Position numbers and translations under genes: made by a program. From assembly GCF_000237925.1 (NCBI RefSeq), contig NW_017386170.1:1-64000 (forward strand): 64,000 bases of DNA, in the 5' to 3' direction. The notes under the pieces were generated by a model, which saw only the letters and a program-made list of their open reading frames with translations, ran no database searches and was not told the origin of the DNA. Source of the DNA: Schistosoma mansoni (Eukaryota; Platyhelminthes; Trematoda; Strigeidida; Schistosomatidae). Below, piece by piece: positions 25,401 through 40,400 of the stretch. Each line of letters opens with the position of its first letter. The first letter of the stretch is position 1.

Positions 25401-28400
25401 ATATTCTTATCTTTAACTAATCTGTATTTAGGACACATGATATTATTTATGTAAATATGAATCAATATTATTTGTACTTTTGTAACTAAGTTTTCTAGAT
25501 AACCCGTCGACCATGCGATCACATATGGTCATTCACCGCTCTGTCTGTATAATAACCATCAGTAAAGTGGATAAATATCATTTATTTATTAATCCTAAGC
25601 AATTGCCTTAATAAAATTTATCAAAAGTGAGATGACGATTCATGTAGTCGACGAGTCCTACATGGGTCGAAACATTCGCGATCGATTCCACTACGAATTA
25701 TCATCGATAATTCAGTTAAATAACCTTTTATTTTACAATTAAAATTTCTAACCGCTTTCAATTTAAAGACGAAAAGAGTTTTGAAAAAATAGATTTCCAC
25801 ACTGTTTATGTATGACGACAGTGAATATTGCTTATTTATGTTACGAACCAGAAACTGGACTTGAAACCTAGTTACAGGATACATAACTTATTAAATTATA
25901 AGAAAAATAAATTAGAGATAAATAGGGAAAGATACTGAATATTATTTGATATAACCCTGATCAGCTATGTTTGAATAAATAAGACTGATGGCTCCCGACT
26001 CAGTGATCTTATATTCTAATGCTTTTCAGCCTATCCGAAATTTGTAGGTCCCAAAGCCCCAACCAAGACACGAAAAACAAACAGCTGTTGTACCCCCTCT
26101 ACACATTAACGCAATGAAATGGATAATATACATAAATTATGGAATCACAACACAACATAGTTAAGGAATCAAAATACATACCTAACTCGGACAAATGTGA
26201 ATTGCGGGCTTATAATTAAATTACAATGATTTTAGAACAGGAAAAGATGTAACGACAATTGAAAGTTAAATGGATGTTTACAATTAGAAGAATGAAGAAA
26301 TCCCATTAATTAAATGCCTAGAAAATCCACATTAAAAGTATAAACACTAATCTACTCTTAGAAAAACGTAACTTCTATAGTTTGTCAACCGCACGTATTC
26401 GTCTCATATTAACATTATCCGATGAGTAATTACGCTACATTTAGATAAGAAATAAGTAGTACTCTAGTTATTAATATATATATATATATACGTTATTTCT
26501 AGGACTGTTACGTCATCTACATTTCTTTCACAATGTCTCAGCTTACTCAAAATATAAAGCGGAATTAACACTGTTTTATCCAAGCATCATATGGTATTGA
26601 AAAAAGGACTCTGGAAAACCAACAACTTAATTATACTAGCCTAAGTTGATAGTCTGGTGCCCAATGTATATTACATAATACGAAGATAATTCTCATCATT
26701 TATTGATTGATATATGCAAGAGAACTGTTCAAATTCTAAAAGCAGTTGATATCTTTTAAATCCTAGTTTGGGAACTCTTGATGAAAACGAACCGACAACA
26801 ATTTATTTCTGAAGGTATTTTGAAAAGAAGCATTTATTTTCTGTATATCAGTGTGTTTAACAATTAAATAATACTAAGAAACAACTTCATAAATAACTTG
26901 TTATTTCCTATGTAACTTTAACGATACAGAAATCCAGAGTTTCATTGTTTATTTTACATAAGAACTCATTAAATGTGTGAAGAGAAAAGAGAACTGAACA
27001 TTATTAGGTTATTTAAGGAATTAGACCCTCTTTATAAAGCACTTATAATTTATGAAAATAAATCCACTGACATCTTGAACTAACCTAGTTGAAACAGTTT
27101 TTGTATTTCAAGATCTAATATCAATCAAAAAATTATTGGGAAGTAATCAACATTCGATAGTTTTCGTTTGGTAGTTAACGTTAACGCGCTATCACGATCG
27201 AAAACAGGGTAAAATCTACTCAGCGATCACAACACTGTAATCATTTTATAGGTATATTAGTCGAAGCATTAAATTATCTCCTTATTATTCTATTCGACTT
27301 ACAGATTACTACTGAATCTCTAAATTTATTTATTCATTTATGGAAAACGTCTGTGACCCTTTTTAATGAATGTTTGCGTATACACCTTACTTCACTTAAA
27401 GTCCATGCTTGTTAAATGTTAATACAAAAGCCTGTTTCGACATTAGAGAGAGTGGATGTCTCTTCGGATAGCTTGATTCAGAATCGGCTAATAGTAGGGT
27501 TATTCATAAGATAGGGACTGGCGCATAAAAGTTGACTATTTACAACAATGGATCGCTGGGTTACAAATATAGTTAAATTATCTGATCAAATTAGTTTGGT
27601 AGGTAGTTTACAACTTAAAGGTGGTAGCTGACAGGAAATATTGCTTAACCTTGGTTTCTTGATAGTTGTTACTAATCAGCAAGGTATGCCTCTAATCCCA
27701 CTGAGGTATTCGCGCCGCAACTAACCTCCTGTAGGACAGATTTTCCCGAAGAAGTCTCCTATATACTGATGATTATTAGTGGACTGCGGAGAGGCGTAGC
27801 TTTTTCAGTTTAGGGCAACTGAAAACGTGAACTGTTTAGTAATCAATTATATGAATATTCATTCCATAGTTGGGATGAAAATTAGTTCTCTCAATACTGT
27901 AGATGTTTTATTTCTACAGGAAGTTAGTTATTGCTTGATTGATATTACCTGATACAGATTCCAATATTCCGAAGTGACTGTAAATATTGTTCTGCTGACC
28001 AATGCCAACTATCATAAAACTTGTCTCCAGAGACCCCGATAGATCGTCTTCAACAAAATAACATCAACCGGGAACATAATAGTAAGTGACTAGATTTCTA
28101 AAAAGTTTAAAATATTTATTTCTTAGTACAAACGCTTTTTATGTCAAATATGTTAATGAAGTTATTATCACATGATTCAACATCACATGTATATGTTAAT
28201 AAGATGGTTTTCGCATTACTTAATGTTTTGCCAAATTAAGAAAACCAGGAATTGAGAAGTAATTAATGAATCAATTAATCAAAAGTTCACATAATGTATA
28301 ATCGGTTTTAATATAACTAACAAAATATTAACTTGATTAGAATAATAAATATGTATTTGTAACCGTTAAAGTGTAAAAATTGTTCATGGAATAAGTTCAT

Positions 28401-31400
28401 CATAAAGGACTTTCGCAAACAAATATACCCAATGATAAATTGATCGATACAGTAAAGTGAAGACAAAAAGTATCTACAGAATTTGTAAACTAAACATCTT
28501 AATATTATAAGCAAAGACGGATAGTGGCTGACAGTGGAATCCAGGACGCACGTTTCGTCCTATTCGGGACTCGTCAGCTGGATGTACCTGCATCTCAGAG
28601 TTGCTGTTCACTCTGGGACGAAACGCGCATCCTGGATTCCACTGTTAGCCACTATCCATCTTTGCTTATAATGCTTGTGAATTAAGGCTATATCGAGGCA
28701 TACGCACAGTATGCACATATGCCAATAAGAGAATGACCAGTTGCAGTCTTAAACATCAATGGGAAGATTCAAACAATCAATACTAAGTGAATTTAAACAT
28801 CTTAGTGTTATAAGAGGGTAATGATAGTCTAAATAGTTCATTAGCAATGGCTTTAACTTCAAGAATGGTTAATGTAGTTTCTTATTTGTCATGGAAAGAA
28901 AGAAATATCAACTTTCTTATTTATGAAATCTAATCAGTCACCGTAAAAACTGCGTTTGAGACTTTCTCTCATTTACCTTGAAGATTTGCAAGTCAGGTAG
29001 ATGCTTTTTGGTGATGTTATGTTGTCTGTGTTAAAAGGTTTAACTAATGGGCTTTCATAAAGGAAGGGTAAATGAAACAATAAAACTGGCAAAGGTAATG
29101 TATCACAAGCAACACTGTTAGAATAAAGTAATATAACACTTGTGGAATAACTGAGAAATTACCTTTTACATGTATTAGACACGAATGATATTGTCGTAAA
29201 CGACAATAAAAACTCTGTAATTAAATTATCTAGTTCAAGGAGCATAATACCATCGAAACCTCCCTCCACTGTCTCACAAAAAAATAATTACAACTGGAGA
29301 AACAGAAATTCTGTAAGGAAATGATTAAGATGTTTCATAAGGGATTGATCTTATGTGAAGAATTATTTAGAATTAGAGTATTTTGAATTTTAGTACTGGA
29401 AAGTGATATACACTTCTGACACAAGAACATTCAATCATATTATTTTGTACACTACAATTAGGTCAATGGTCACGAACTCAGTGATCTGCATTTTTAATCT
29501 GAACTGATGTGTATGGGTAGTAAAAATAGTGAACCATATGGAAAAAAAATAACATACTCTTCAATAGATCCAAAACTCAACAATTTCAAGTCACAATGAA
29601 TTAAGTCTTTACAATGTTCGGTAGTCTTGAACCAAAAAGAGATACTTAACGAATGCTTCTTGCTATCAACATTTCTCTAAATCAAATCATTCTTTTACAA
29701 CTCATAAACTTTTAATGTAAACTGGTGAGTCACTCACCATTTCAGATGCACTTATTATAATTTTTCTAAGATTGATTGAACAGGAAGTTTTGTGTGCAAA
29801 ACCTACATACCTTTAATTTAACGTGTGTGTCAATCTATACACAGTTTATTAAACTCACTTTCTTTTGTATAAAATCCATTAATTTTGTGCTTTCATTTTC
29901 TGGTTCCGTTTCACGATATCGAATCACTTGTTCTTCTAAATAACGATACATGTAATGATTTACCTATATAAAAATGAAACATTATAATCAGAATAATAAT
30001 AATAATAATAACAATAATTGAGCTACCTGGTTGGGCCTCGCGAGATGATAGCAATCGATGGTTGGAGACCTTGAATGACATGGCTCAAAATCGTTTGCAA
30101 TGGCGAAGGTGCATTCACTCTTTGTGTTCTACCAAATTCTAATCTTCTGAATTCATGTCCGTATCCTTTTTCTTTTCAAATTTATTTCACTGGATTATAC
30201 TCCTTCAATAACATCTTCAAACCCTAATCGTTCACATAATATTTATACTCTTACTACTTCTACCAATATGGGATTTGAATCGACAACTTCATCTCTGTGC
30301 TAATGTGGTGAGACAACTCGAACTGATGTACGTACGTATAAAGTTCTACGTTGTGACTGAATGACTGATAAATTTACTAACCACTAATAGAAGGTTGAAT
30401 AAATTCAATGAGTTATCATTTGGAATATATTTACATTTTGGAAATAATCGAAGAAGATTATTATCAGAAGGGGTTTTATGGATATTATAGTAATTTTAAT
30501 AATTGAGATCATGAATCATGGTTAAGTGCTCACGCGAGAAACTGATAGGTCCTGAGTTTGAATCTCGTGAGGCGTGAGGTTTAAAGGATAGAAAAAGCAA
30601 CTCTACCACTTTTTGAAGGTAACTAAATTTCAAGTCTCATGGAAAGCCAGTGTTCTTACCAATTTTAAAAAAATAAACTGTGACTTTCGTAATAACTGTA
30701 GTATATGAAAAAAAAAATTCTAGATAAGCACACCATAAGTTCGTTTGACTAAATCTGAATTTCGACCAGTATACTGTGACTCAATGACAAATGCTTGACC
30801 TAATTATTCAGATAAAAAATGATAACTCAAAGATGGTAAGAAAAAAAAATACTTTCAGTTCTATATTTTCATATCGCGAAGATAACTCTGTTTACACACT
30901 AATTATTTTGATTTTATGTGTGAATATACTGTAACTTATATGTATCTTTTACTATTTGATTATCCTGACCTTCTCTACTTATGACTAAAGTACGTGTCCT
31001 TATCTTTATAAGTTGATGATACACCAGTATAATTTCAGACACCTCACTGTATGCTAACTTTCTTCATGATTGATTGTATTGATCGCTTACAAATGTCTTC
31101 GACGGTGATGATTTGATCCTATGTAATCTAGGTATTAAGAACCTTTGATCAAAATATGTTACTTTCAGAATCACATATTCAATTGACTTTTTTTACTTTA
31201 ATAACATATAATTTATTAGTGAGTAACTTTTATCAAGCTTTCAAATACTCTAGATATCTAAAGTAATCAATTGTACAGTTTTGGTCATTCAACTAAGAAT
31301 AGAAAAGATATGAGTTTTAAACCAATCTTTTTTATTTTGATAGGTATACACATCTTACATAAAATCTAAACAGATATGATTTAACATATAACTCGAATTT

Positions 31401-34400
31401 TATGTTGCATGTATTGTTTATGAATTGTTTTCACATGGGAACATATCAGATCTCTTCTAATGATAATCTGTTATTTTCATTGTAAAATACCAAACATATA
31501 AAAATCAATGGTTCATTCACACCTATCATAGGATATTTACTTTTTATTTAAATATTTCACCAACTGTAATAAAATCATAAGTCGACTCTTACACTGATAA
31601 TAATAGTTAAACATTTATAGATGATCAACTTTGAAAAGTATTCCTTAAGTCCTAATCAGAAGCCCTGACAAATGAAATTCATTCATCCCGGAAGCTAAGC
31701 AGATTTCACTGTTGATAACTGATGGTATTTGCAGAAGTTAGGAATGTGAACTGTCTAATACTAAACCAGTGGCTCTGGTCCTTGCGAGGTCGTAGGTACA
31801 CATTGTTGAAAACTTCCATATCAAGACAAAACTGTCTAGTACTCGTAAGTTTTGGGTAGTTGTCTAGATAAAGTCAGTCTGTGATGTAAGTCACAAGTCC
31901 TTTTTTGATTAATTTATATTTTTTTAAATCTCTAGATGGGAATATTCAGTTTAAGTCTGCCTGTTTTCTTGAAATACCACATGTTGAAGTTTTTCTAAAT
32001 AGAAGGACATTCATAGACCATTAATTATAAACGAAATGATTCATATTATCAGTTTTCATTCATTTTTATTTCTAAATGCATACATAATTTTCACAGTTGA
32101 AATCATACGTTGTTCTAAGCTAGACTACCATTGAAATCCGAGTTAGAAGCCGTGACCAGTATAATTCAATCCGTGTTGGGCGTGAGACAGTTATCCATCT
32201 CAGACAATGAATGAAGGGTTGAGAAAGATCATTGATTGATTGAAGTTTGACGTTAACACCACTGGATGCTGGATCAGTGGTTTAGAGGTTAAGTGTTCGC
32301 GTGCCAGACAAAAGTTCCTGGGTTCGAGTCCCATGTGCAGGACTGTGGACGAGTACTGCTGAGGAGTCCTATACTAGAACGAAACAGTCGTCCAATGCTT
32401 CCAGGTTTTAAATGGTGATCTAACTTAGACCGACTCGTGGTTTCAACTTTGAAAATACTACAATCTCCACAAATCCCCATACTGATAGTATACATAATTC
32501 ATGATATAAAACAAAATGACTTACTTTAGACGACCATGCAACAGCCCATAAACCAGCTGCCATTAACAGAGTGAAGCAAAAGAATACAAATGCAAAGAAC
32601 TATGAAAATAAATGAAAGAATTAAAAGGAATATTAGTATAAAATCTCTTTATTTATTAAAATAAACAAACATGAAAGTGTGCCAAAAACTTACACGGTTC
32701 AAATTGTATTGGCTAGTTGTTGTTTATCTTTTAGTCTAGAAAAAAGTATACAATTTAAAATTCTCAATAGTTTTCGTTATTATCAAATCCAATACACTAG
32801 ATCCCTGTTTGAAAAAAATTATCTTCACAATCGATGTCTAAGCTTGCGAAAACTTTAATCAAGAAAAATATCAAACAATGAAAAACATTACAAAACGTTT
32901 ACTTTCAATGTTGGTTTAGTTATGGAAGTCAAGAGAAGTAGTTGTATAGTTACATATAACCTTGAAGTTCCGAAAGTCTATATTGAAATTTTATTAATAT
33001 TAACAATAATTTAGATATTTGACCAATTGAGTTAGGAAGGACAAAAGTAATTTGCACATTTCCCTGCTTTCGCAATTATTTAACGATAATTACATGTATG
33101 CCCTAAGAGATATTGAATATTTTAATCAACATCTGTAGTTTCAAATGAGATTTTATTTATCTAAATACAGCAATAGATAATAATGACAATCAATTTGATT
33201 ATGACTCTATTAACCATTGGCTTAATAGAAGTCCCTTGAAACCATTTTATATTTATCACTACCAGTATATATAATAAATACTAGAGTAAAAACCGTACAT
33301 CAATTGAATGATTGCTTAATTAGATTATCCCTAAAGGCATAGACACTAATATCATTATAAACACTTCATACAAATTGTTCAGGCTAAGCACCACTGACTA
33401 GACATTGAGATAATAGGAAATTAAGGACCTATTATTTACTTTAAATTAACTTCAGTGATATTTACTAACTCTTGAATTCAACAAATGGTATCTTTTTTAA
33501 ACAGGGTTAAGTTTTTTTACTCTGCTATAGATACTTTAATAATAATATTAGTTATTTATATCTTGATTGAAGGATGGGGAAAGTTTCTGAAGATAAGATG
33601 ATTCCTTACTTGGAAGCTTCTTACTCATTTCATCCGGAAAATTAACTAGAAGTTGATGTTAAAACTTCGTCCATGAGAAATGTATAATTTTGTTCTAGTC
33701 AATCTGGCAATAAAACTAATCATATGGTTTTAAAAATAGATATTCATGTGGTGTTTGACATTTAGATAATTTATAAAATCAGCCCCGATACGTCATCATA
33801 CGTTATTATTAATGGCTTTATTCTGGTACTTATACTTATTCTGGTGTTCTGGTACGATATAGAATTCTCAGCACGAGGTATTTCAACAAGTTTGGAATAT
33901 TACAATATGATTAGATTTAACATTCTAAAGACTTATATAGCCAAAAAGTTTCAAAAGTGGTCACAACATACACGAAAATAATTGCTTCTATAGTTTTTTA
34001 GAAATACAAATGGTAAAAAATTAATTATCATTGAAATAGGTAATGACTCATCTACCAGATTTATACATTTGGTTTTGAGACACATTGTTAACCTGAGAGA
34101 TGATTACGCTATTCAAGTTCTTCAAACTCAACCAGGTGTTACATATTTTATACCTGCTACTCTTAAAAGTGGAAAGCAAAGTACCTTAATAGTTGATCTA
34201 AGCTAGACCACCATTGAAAATCGGAAAATACCGGAGTGGCGTTTCGTCTTAGTATGTGATTCCTCAACAGTGCTCATCCACGATCCCACACACGGGACTC
34301 AAACCCAGGATTTTTGGTCTCACGCTTGACCTCTAGACAACTAAGCTGGTATCCAATGGTGTTAATGTTAAAATACATTAACTTATAATCTACCAGTATA

Positions 34401-37400
34401 AATAATCCACGGATTTATTTATGATTTTAAACACAGTGAAACATATTTAAACATTGTTGTTTAGGTTAACATCGGTTTTAGTTCTTCAAATAATCAACTA
34501 TCTTTCAAATCCAAAAATAGAAACTAAACCTACAAAATATAAAAATCATCATTTGTGATGTCAAATACACTATAAAAAAATTCATTTATACTAAATCTAT
34601 TATATAATTACTAAAAATAAGTTTACTGGATACAAAAACACTTACCAAGATCCTATTTAACCACTACTTCACAATCAACTTCAATAAATTAGAACTACTA
34701 CAACGATCATATTAAAATTCTTTTAATTCTTAAAATTATTCCATTACAATCAAACGCATTGACAACATCAGTATAGGGGCTGTGGAGATTGTTAAGTTTT
34801 TATTGAGGTCATGGACCGATTAATGTTAGATCAGTAATGAAAACCTAGAAGCGCCGGATGGCCTTTTCGTCACATTGTGAGACTCCTCAGCACTGCACAT
34901 CCACGACTCCACGAGCGTGAGTCTGACCCAGGATCTTTGACCTTTTGCGCGAACACTTAACCTATAGACCATTGAGTCGACATCCAATCATGTTAATATC
35001 TTACTCCAACCAATCCGATGTATTGAGTGACCATCAATAATAATAATAATAATGAGTTTATATTCAGTTCAAAAAATTGAATGAAATACTATGAACAAAC
35101 CATTACTATTTTAAGAAGTTAAACTTACTAAAAACAGTAAACATTGACTTTCACGAATGGCACCACAACAGCCTAAGAAACCCATTATCATAATGAAAAA
35201 TCCGACAGCAATAAGTAAGTTAGCACCTAGATATTACAATGAAAAATGAAGAGAAGAAGTCAAAGTCAAAATCACACATTAACATATTTATTTCGGCTAA
35301 TTTGTAATCTGTCTGTAGGTGATCACAGTGACAGAGAAAACTTTGGTTAGAGAAAATAATTATAGTTTTCACTATAGAACATAGTTTGACAGTACATCTT
35401 ATTCGTTATTGGACGGTAGAGGGTTATTAGCAAGACTTTCTGTTCATTATAGTTGATTTTGCTTTTTGACTCATCAGTATGATGGATTCCGTTGCAAAAG
35501 TTTTATTGACCAAAGGTAAATTGTTTTTTATCCATTTATCTCTAATCTTTCTATGCCTCTGAAAAAAAGATCTATAATAAATACATTTATTTTTTAAGTC
35601 ACTCATTCTACAAAGTTTGGTTGACAGGTCTTTGTGACTAGTGTTACAGAAAATAGTGTTGGTATACGTCTCTATATCCTTACTTGTAAAGAAGCTACAC
35701 TGTTATCAGTTAAATTGACAGCCACCTAATAACTAGACATTATCGTCCAACTCTTCAATATGGAAAAAAATTTCAAAAAATTCAAGATTTACTCTAATTT
35801 GCATTACCTCATAGAATCAAACGGTTTCAGTATGGTATGAAACGACCACTCGATCGCAACCAATGTCATATTACATCTAGTAATTAGTGCGTATCGGGTC
35901 TCATGATCAGTCAAAGTGGGCAATTTATTTTCTGTTAGGTGGTCAGAAATAGTCAGTACGAAACTATAAAACATTCGTGATCAGTAAAGAACATCTAAAG
36001 TCTTAAAGAAAATGATGTGCCACTTGGGATTTGAACCAATACTGTATTAAGGAATGTGAAACGTTGGTAAGATGATTCCTATAAAATAAATCTCCCTTTC
36101 AAATATTTTGAACGTTACTTTTGTAAACAAAAAATTAAGTGGGTAACACACTTCTTCCTTAATGTGAAGATTAAATCAGAATATTCCATCTGTTCTATTT
36201 CTTAGATCCTGAGTTATTAGACTATTTCCACTTTACACAACATACAAACCTACATGCTTCTTTTTAATTTTTATTTATTTCATGAGGCTCGAGGATTTTT
36301 CTTCTCATCAAAAACAACTTTTCTATCATTCTGACTACAGTTACTAAACTTTCATTAACTGTATCCCATCAGTACAACTTCAATCTTGTATCCAATAAAT
36401 GCTTTAAGTATATTTACGTACAAGCTAAGTGGGTTAGTTCTTTCTTTGACTATAATCTTAGATAATTATTTGTAATTTGTAAACGTTAAAAACTGTAAAC
36501 AATCTATTGTAACTTAGGCTATTTTACCGTAAGAATTTGTTTATAATATAACGGAGAGAATACCAAATAAATGTAAACAACACATTAAAACTACAGAAAT
36601 AGTTTTGAAATGTAGAATAAGTATTAACAAATAATAGGGCAGTAGAATTTATTAATTTCCAAGTATCAATTCAGCTACTCACAATTTAAAGCAATAATAT
36701 CAACACATATGAATTCAACAAAAAAGATTATAGGCATTGAACTGTTGAATTTTGTAAAAATAAAAAAATTTGTTGATGTTATAACTTATGCCCTCCTATT
36801 AGAGAGCAGCGATTTATTGATCGAACCAGTGACACACGAAACCCGTACGAGAACTCTAGAGCACTTGTCGGTCCTACTACCTACCCATCCCAGCAAGCAA
36901 AGTCCAGAACACTAATAACAGCCTCTGCAATATAAATCATTATATTTCAAACATACTGAGTTTATATACCACTCAAACTAATCACATCATACCATAAAAT
37001 AGAAAATAACATTTGTACAAGATTCAGCCTAAAGTGACTGTGAATGTGGGAGGCAGTAATTAATTAATTAATATCTAATCTAAGTGATTGAAAAATCTCT
37101 TAAGATGCAAATGTTTCATTTTGTTATTAGGTTTTTATTATTAAGACGAAAACTATATTCAAAACATCGGAATAACTAATTCAAGTCGTAAATTCATTTA
37201 TCAATTTACTATAATTAGTTTGTGAAGAAATCTCTGAGAACAAGATTTACAGATTTTCACTAGTTGCCGTCGACAACCCATTAACATACAAAGCACCAAT
37301 CACTTGATCTAATACCTACTTTCTAAACTCAATCCCAAGAACATTATACATTGGCTATTACATAATCTGTTACTGAACATAAATGTATCTCATCATTGAT

Positions 37401-40400
37401 GTCTGAAAAACTTAATTATACTTATCAATGTATTTATAACTATTTACATAGGAAAATCAATCTGGAAAATAGGTCTTTTGTAAAATCTGAAAGCAAAGAT
37501 GAAATACTGACAGCCTCATATCCCTACATTAATGCATAGATTAAATGTCTTCACACAAGACCACAAAACTCCTAGTTTTCGCCTTTTTACACCACCATAC
37601 ATACATACATTGAAGGAGTAGATACTGTAAGACCTAAGAAAGTCACTATTTTATTTATTTATCTTATTATAAATTCTAAATATACATAAAGTGACTTTTA
37701 GTTTGCTTAATATCTGTCCTTAAATCATTAACGTCCTAAATTCAGTTGCATACATATCATATTGCAGTAACTGTTAATAGAGCTTTGAAATGTTCGTTTG
37801 CCATTCAATAAATCATTTTGTGCTGGGTATTAATTGATTTTCCAATTACAAATATGTAAGTGTACTTTACATTAAAGTTACTCTTTACTAATACTGAGGT
37901 CACGTGGACAATTTTATCGTCCCACTATGGTATATAATAATTAATCATCTAAGCATAAGCCATCCTGATAAAGTGCTGATTTCTTTCTTTTTTGTACTTT
38001 TACTAAATGAAATATGAAAATATTAAGAAATAAGGGTTTGTTCTCGTATTCATCATAACCGTTTATGTGTTAATAACAACCTCTAAATTCTAGTGAGAAA
38101 GCATGACCCGTACAATTTACAACCATGTCAACAGTAGGTGACTTGATTACAAATTTCATTGGATGAGAGTAGCACAGTTTAGTGAAGCTGAGAATGTGAA
38201 CCTTTGGATCCTAACTCAGTGCCCTGAAAATATCGGGCTAACCGCTAACCCTAGGATTGTAGACTGGATGTAATATGAAATCACAGGTGTCCATCGATGT
38301 GACTGTTCAGAAGTGTTATGTATTCTGAGCTGTATGGTTTAATTGTGAAGCTTTCGTCATATATGTATGTAACATCATCGACACATTTCAAAAAGTAGAA
38401 GTATTTACTGATGATGTGGTTTAGAAATACAATGAAATCTTCATAGTTAAACAGTCCAGCTTATGGGACATATCACCTACTAAATCATTCTACTGAACTA
38501 CAAATCAAAAACACTTTAAACCATGATAATGAAGTTATCTAGAGCTCCCAAGTTAGCAACAGCTCTTCAGCTGATATTGATTCATAAAAAAAATTACGTG
38601 TAACATGTCAGTGAGTTATTAAAGTTTGATATTCATGCATATTTATATGAAGATGAATGTTTCAATGGTCTCAAAACATGTTATTTACTTTAACTCATTT
38701 TTTCTATTTGAATTGTTTAAGTAGAATACCCAACGATTTTCTAGTGTTCATCATCTAATTGACATATTTCTAAAGTTTCGATTGATCAAAGTTTAAATAT
38801 ACACTTAACTAAGTATTTATGTCGTTATCATCTTCATCTTCATCTGTTAAGCACAGCAACTTTTATTCGAAACGGTTATTGTTAAGTACAATAATATTTA
38901 ATGCAACAATTTCTGGACTCCATCACTTGTGTGGGCTACTTTAGATTACTTATATATAAGAATTATTGTAAAGAAAAAATGTTTGTTTATTTGTTTGTCA
39001 TTAAATAACTCTATATATTAAAAGATGTTTTCAAAAGTATACTGAATCCTGATTGGATACTGGTTACATCTCGGATGATGCATCTAATTCAAATAATTTT
39101 TTTATAACAGTTCTTTGACGATTGAAAGATGTATATATCTCTTCTATAACTCATGAATTCTAGTTAGAAAGTACATTGCTGGAGCTATTCAACACTACTC
39201 GGATTAGCGTTCGAAGTCTAGTTCAAATAAATCACATTACATATGTCAATGATTTAGAAAAGAGACCGAATATCACAAAAGTCTAACTGTTCATTTACAT
39301 AGAACAAAAAACCTAGTAATTCACTATAGATTCAAAAATTTGCTACCCCGTTACTAATCCTGTATGACTGTTACTTATTAGATATTCTATAGCATTTGGA
39401 AATTTGACCGGATAAAACAAAGTACTTTGAACAGAATGATATCTTAAATAACTCTAACCCAAATTCTGACAACTAAGAATAAAAAATAAAAATTAGAAAT
39501 AATATGGAATTTGATACTAACGAAATGTATGGGTAATGTTAAACACTTCAATGTACTCTTGAGAACTAACCAACAAAGATGTGAGTTTTAAGATAAAGAG
39601 ACAATCTATACAAAAGTAGTTTTAAAATTTCAAAATATCGATTTCAAGAAACTTTTCTTAGATTGATTCTGGTCTAATTTTTCGGAAAGATTTCATTACC
39701 CGACAGAAAAAAAGAACGTATCTGTGGATTGCTAGATATTATCCAATAAAAACTTAGTTGTTATTAAATACTACCAGAATTATGTTGGTTGAATTGTCGG
39801 TGTCGTGCTAACGAAATATGTATTTCAATGTATCCACATACAACCACTTAGCTGAATACGAATTGTTTGAAATGTGGAAAGGAAAAATATTTTTTTAAAA
39901 ACACCGTCAACACAATGTAAAGTATGTTACCTGCATGAACAGCTGGTATATGTGCATCTAAAATTCCAAAGCTACCGTTTACACGAGCCACAATACCAAC
40001 AATAAATGTGATTAAACCAAGAACCTGTAATTTAATTAAAACAAGAAACAAAATTAAGTATTTTAATATTGTGAATAGTTAACGATACATATTTGGGAAT
40101 TAGTTTTCAACATGGACTAGCATCAACTAGTAAACGATTAAACACGAGACGTTACCAGCTAGCTAGAAAAGAATATTTTTGTTCGAAAGAACGTTGGTAT
40201 AGGACTTAACAAAAGGTGAACTTTGATTCATATATATTTCCTGGTTATTCAAGCAACGGGACTTAAACATCGTTTTTCCACTGTTGAAATCACAAACTGG
40301 TCTTGACTAGACCACCAATGAAAACCAGTAAGCGCTGGACGGTCGTTTCATTCTAGTACGAGACTCCTCAGCATTGCACATCCCCGACCCCACAAGCGGG

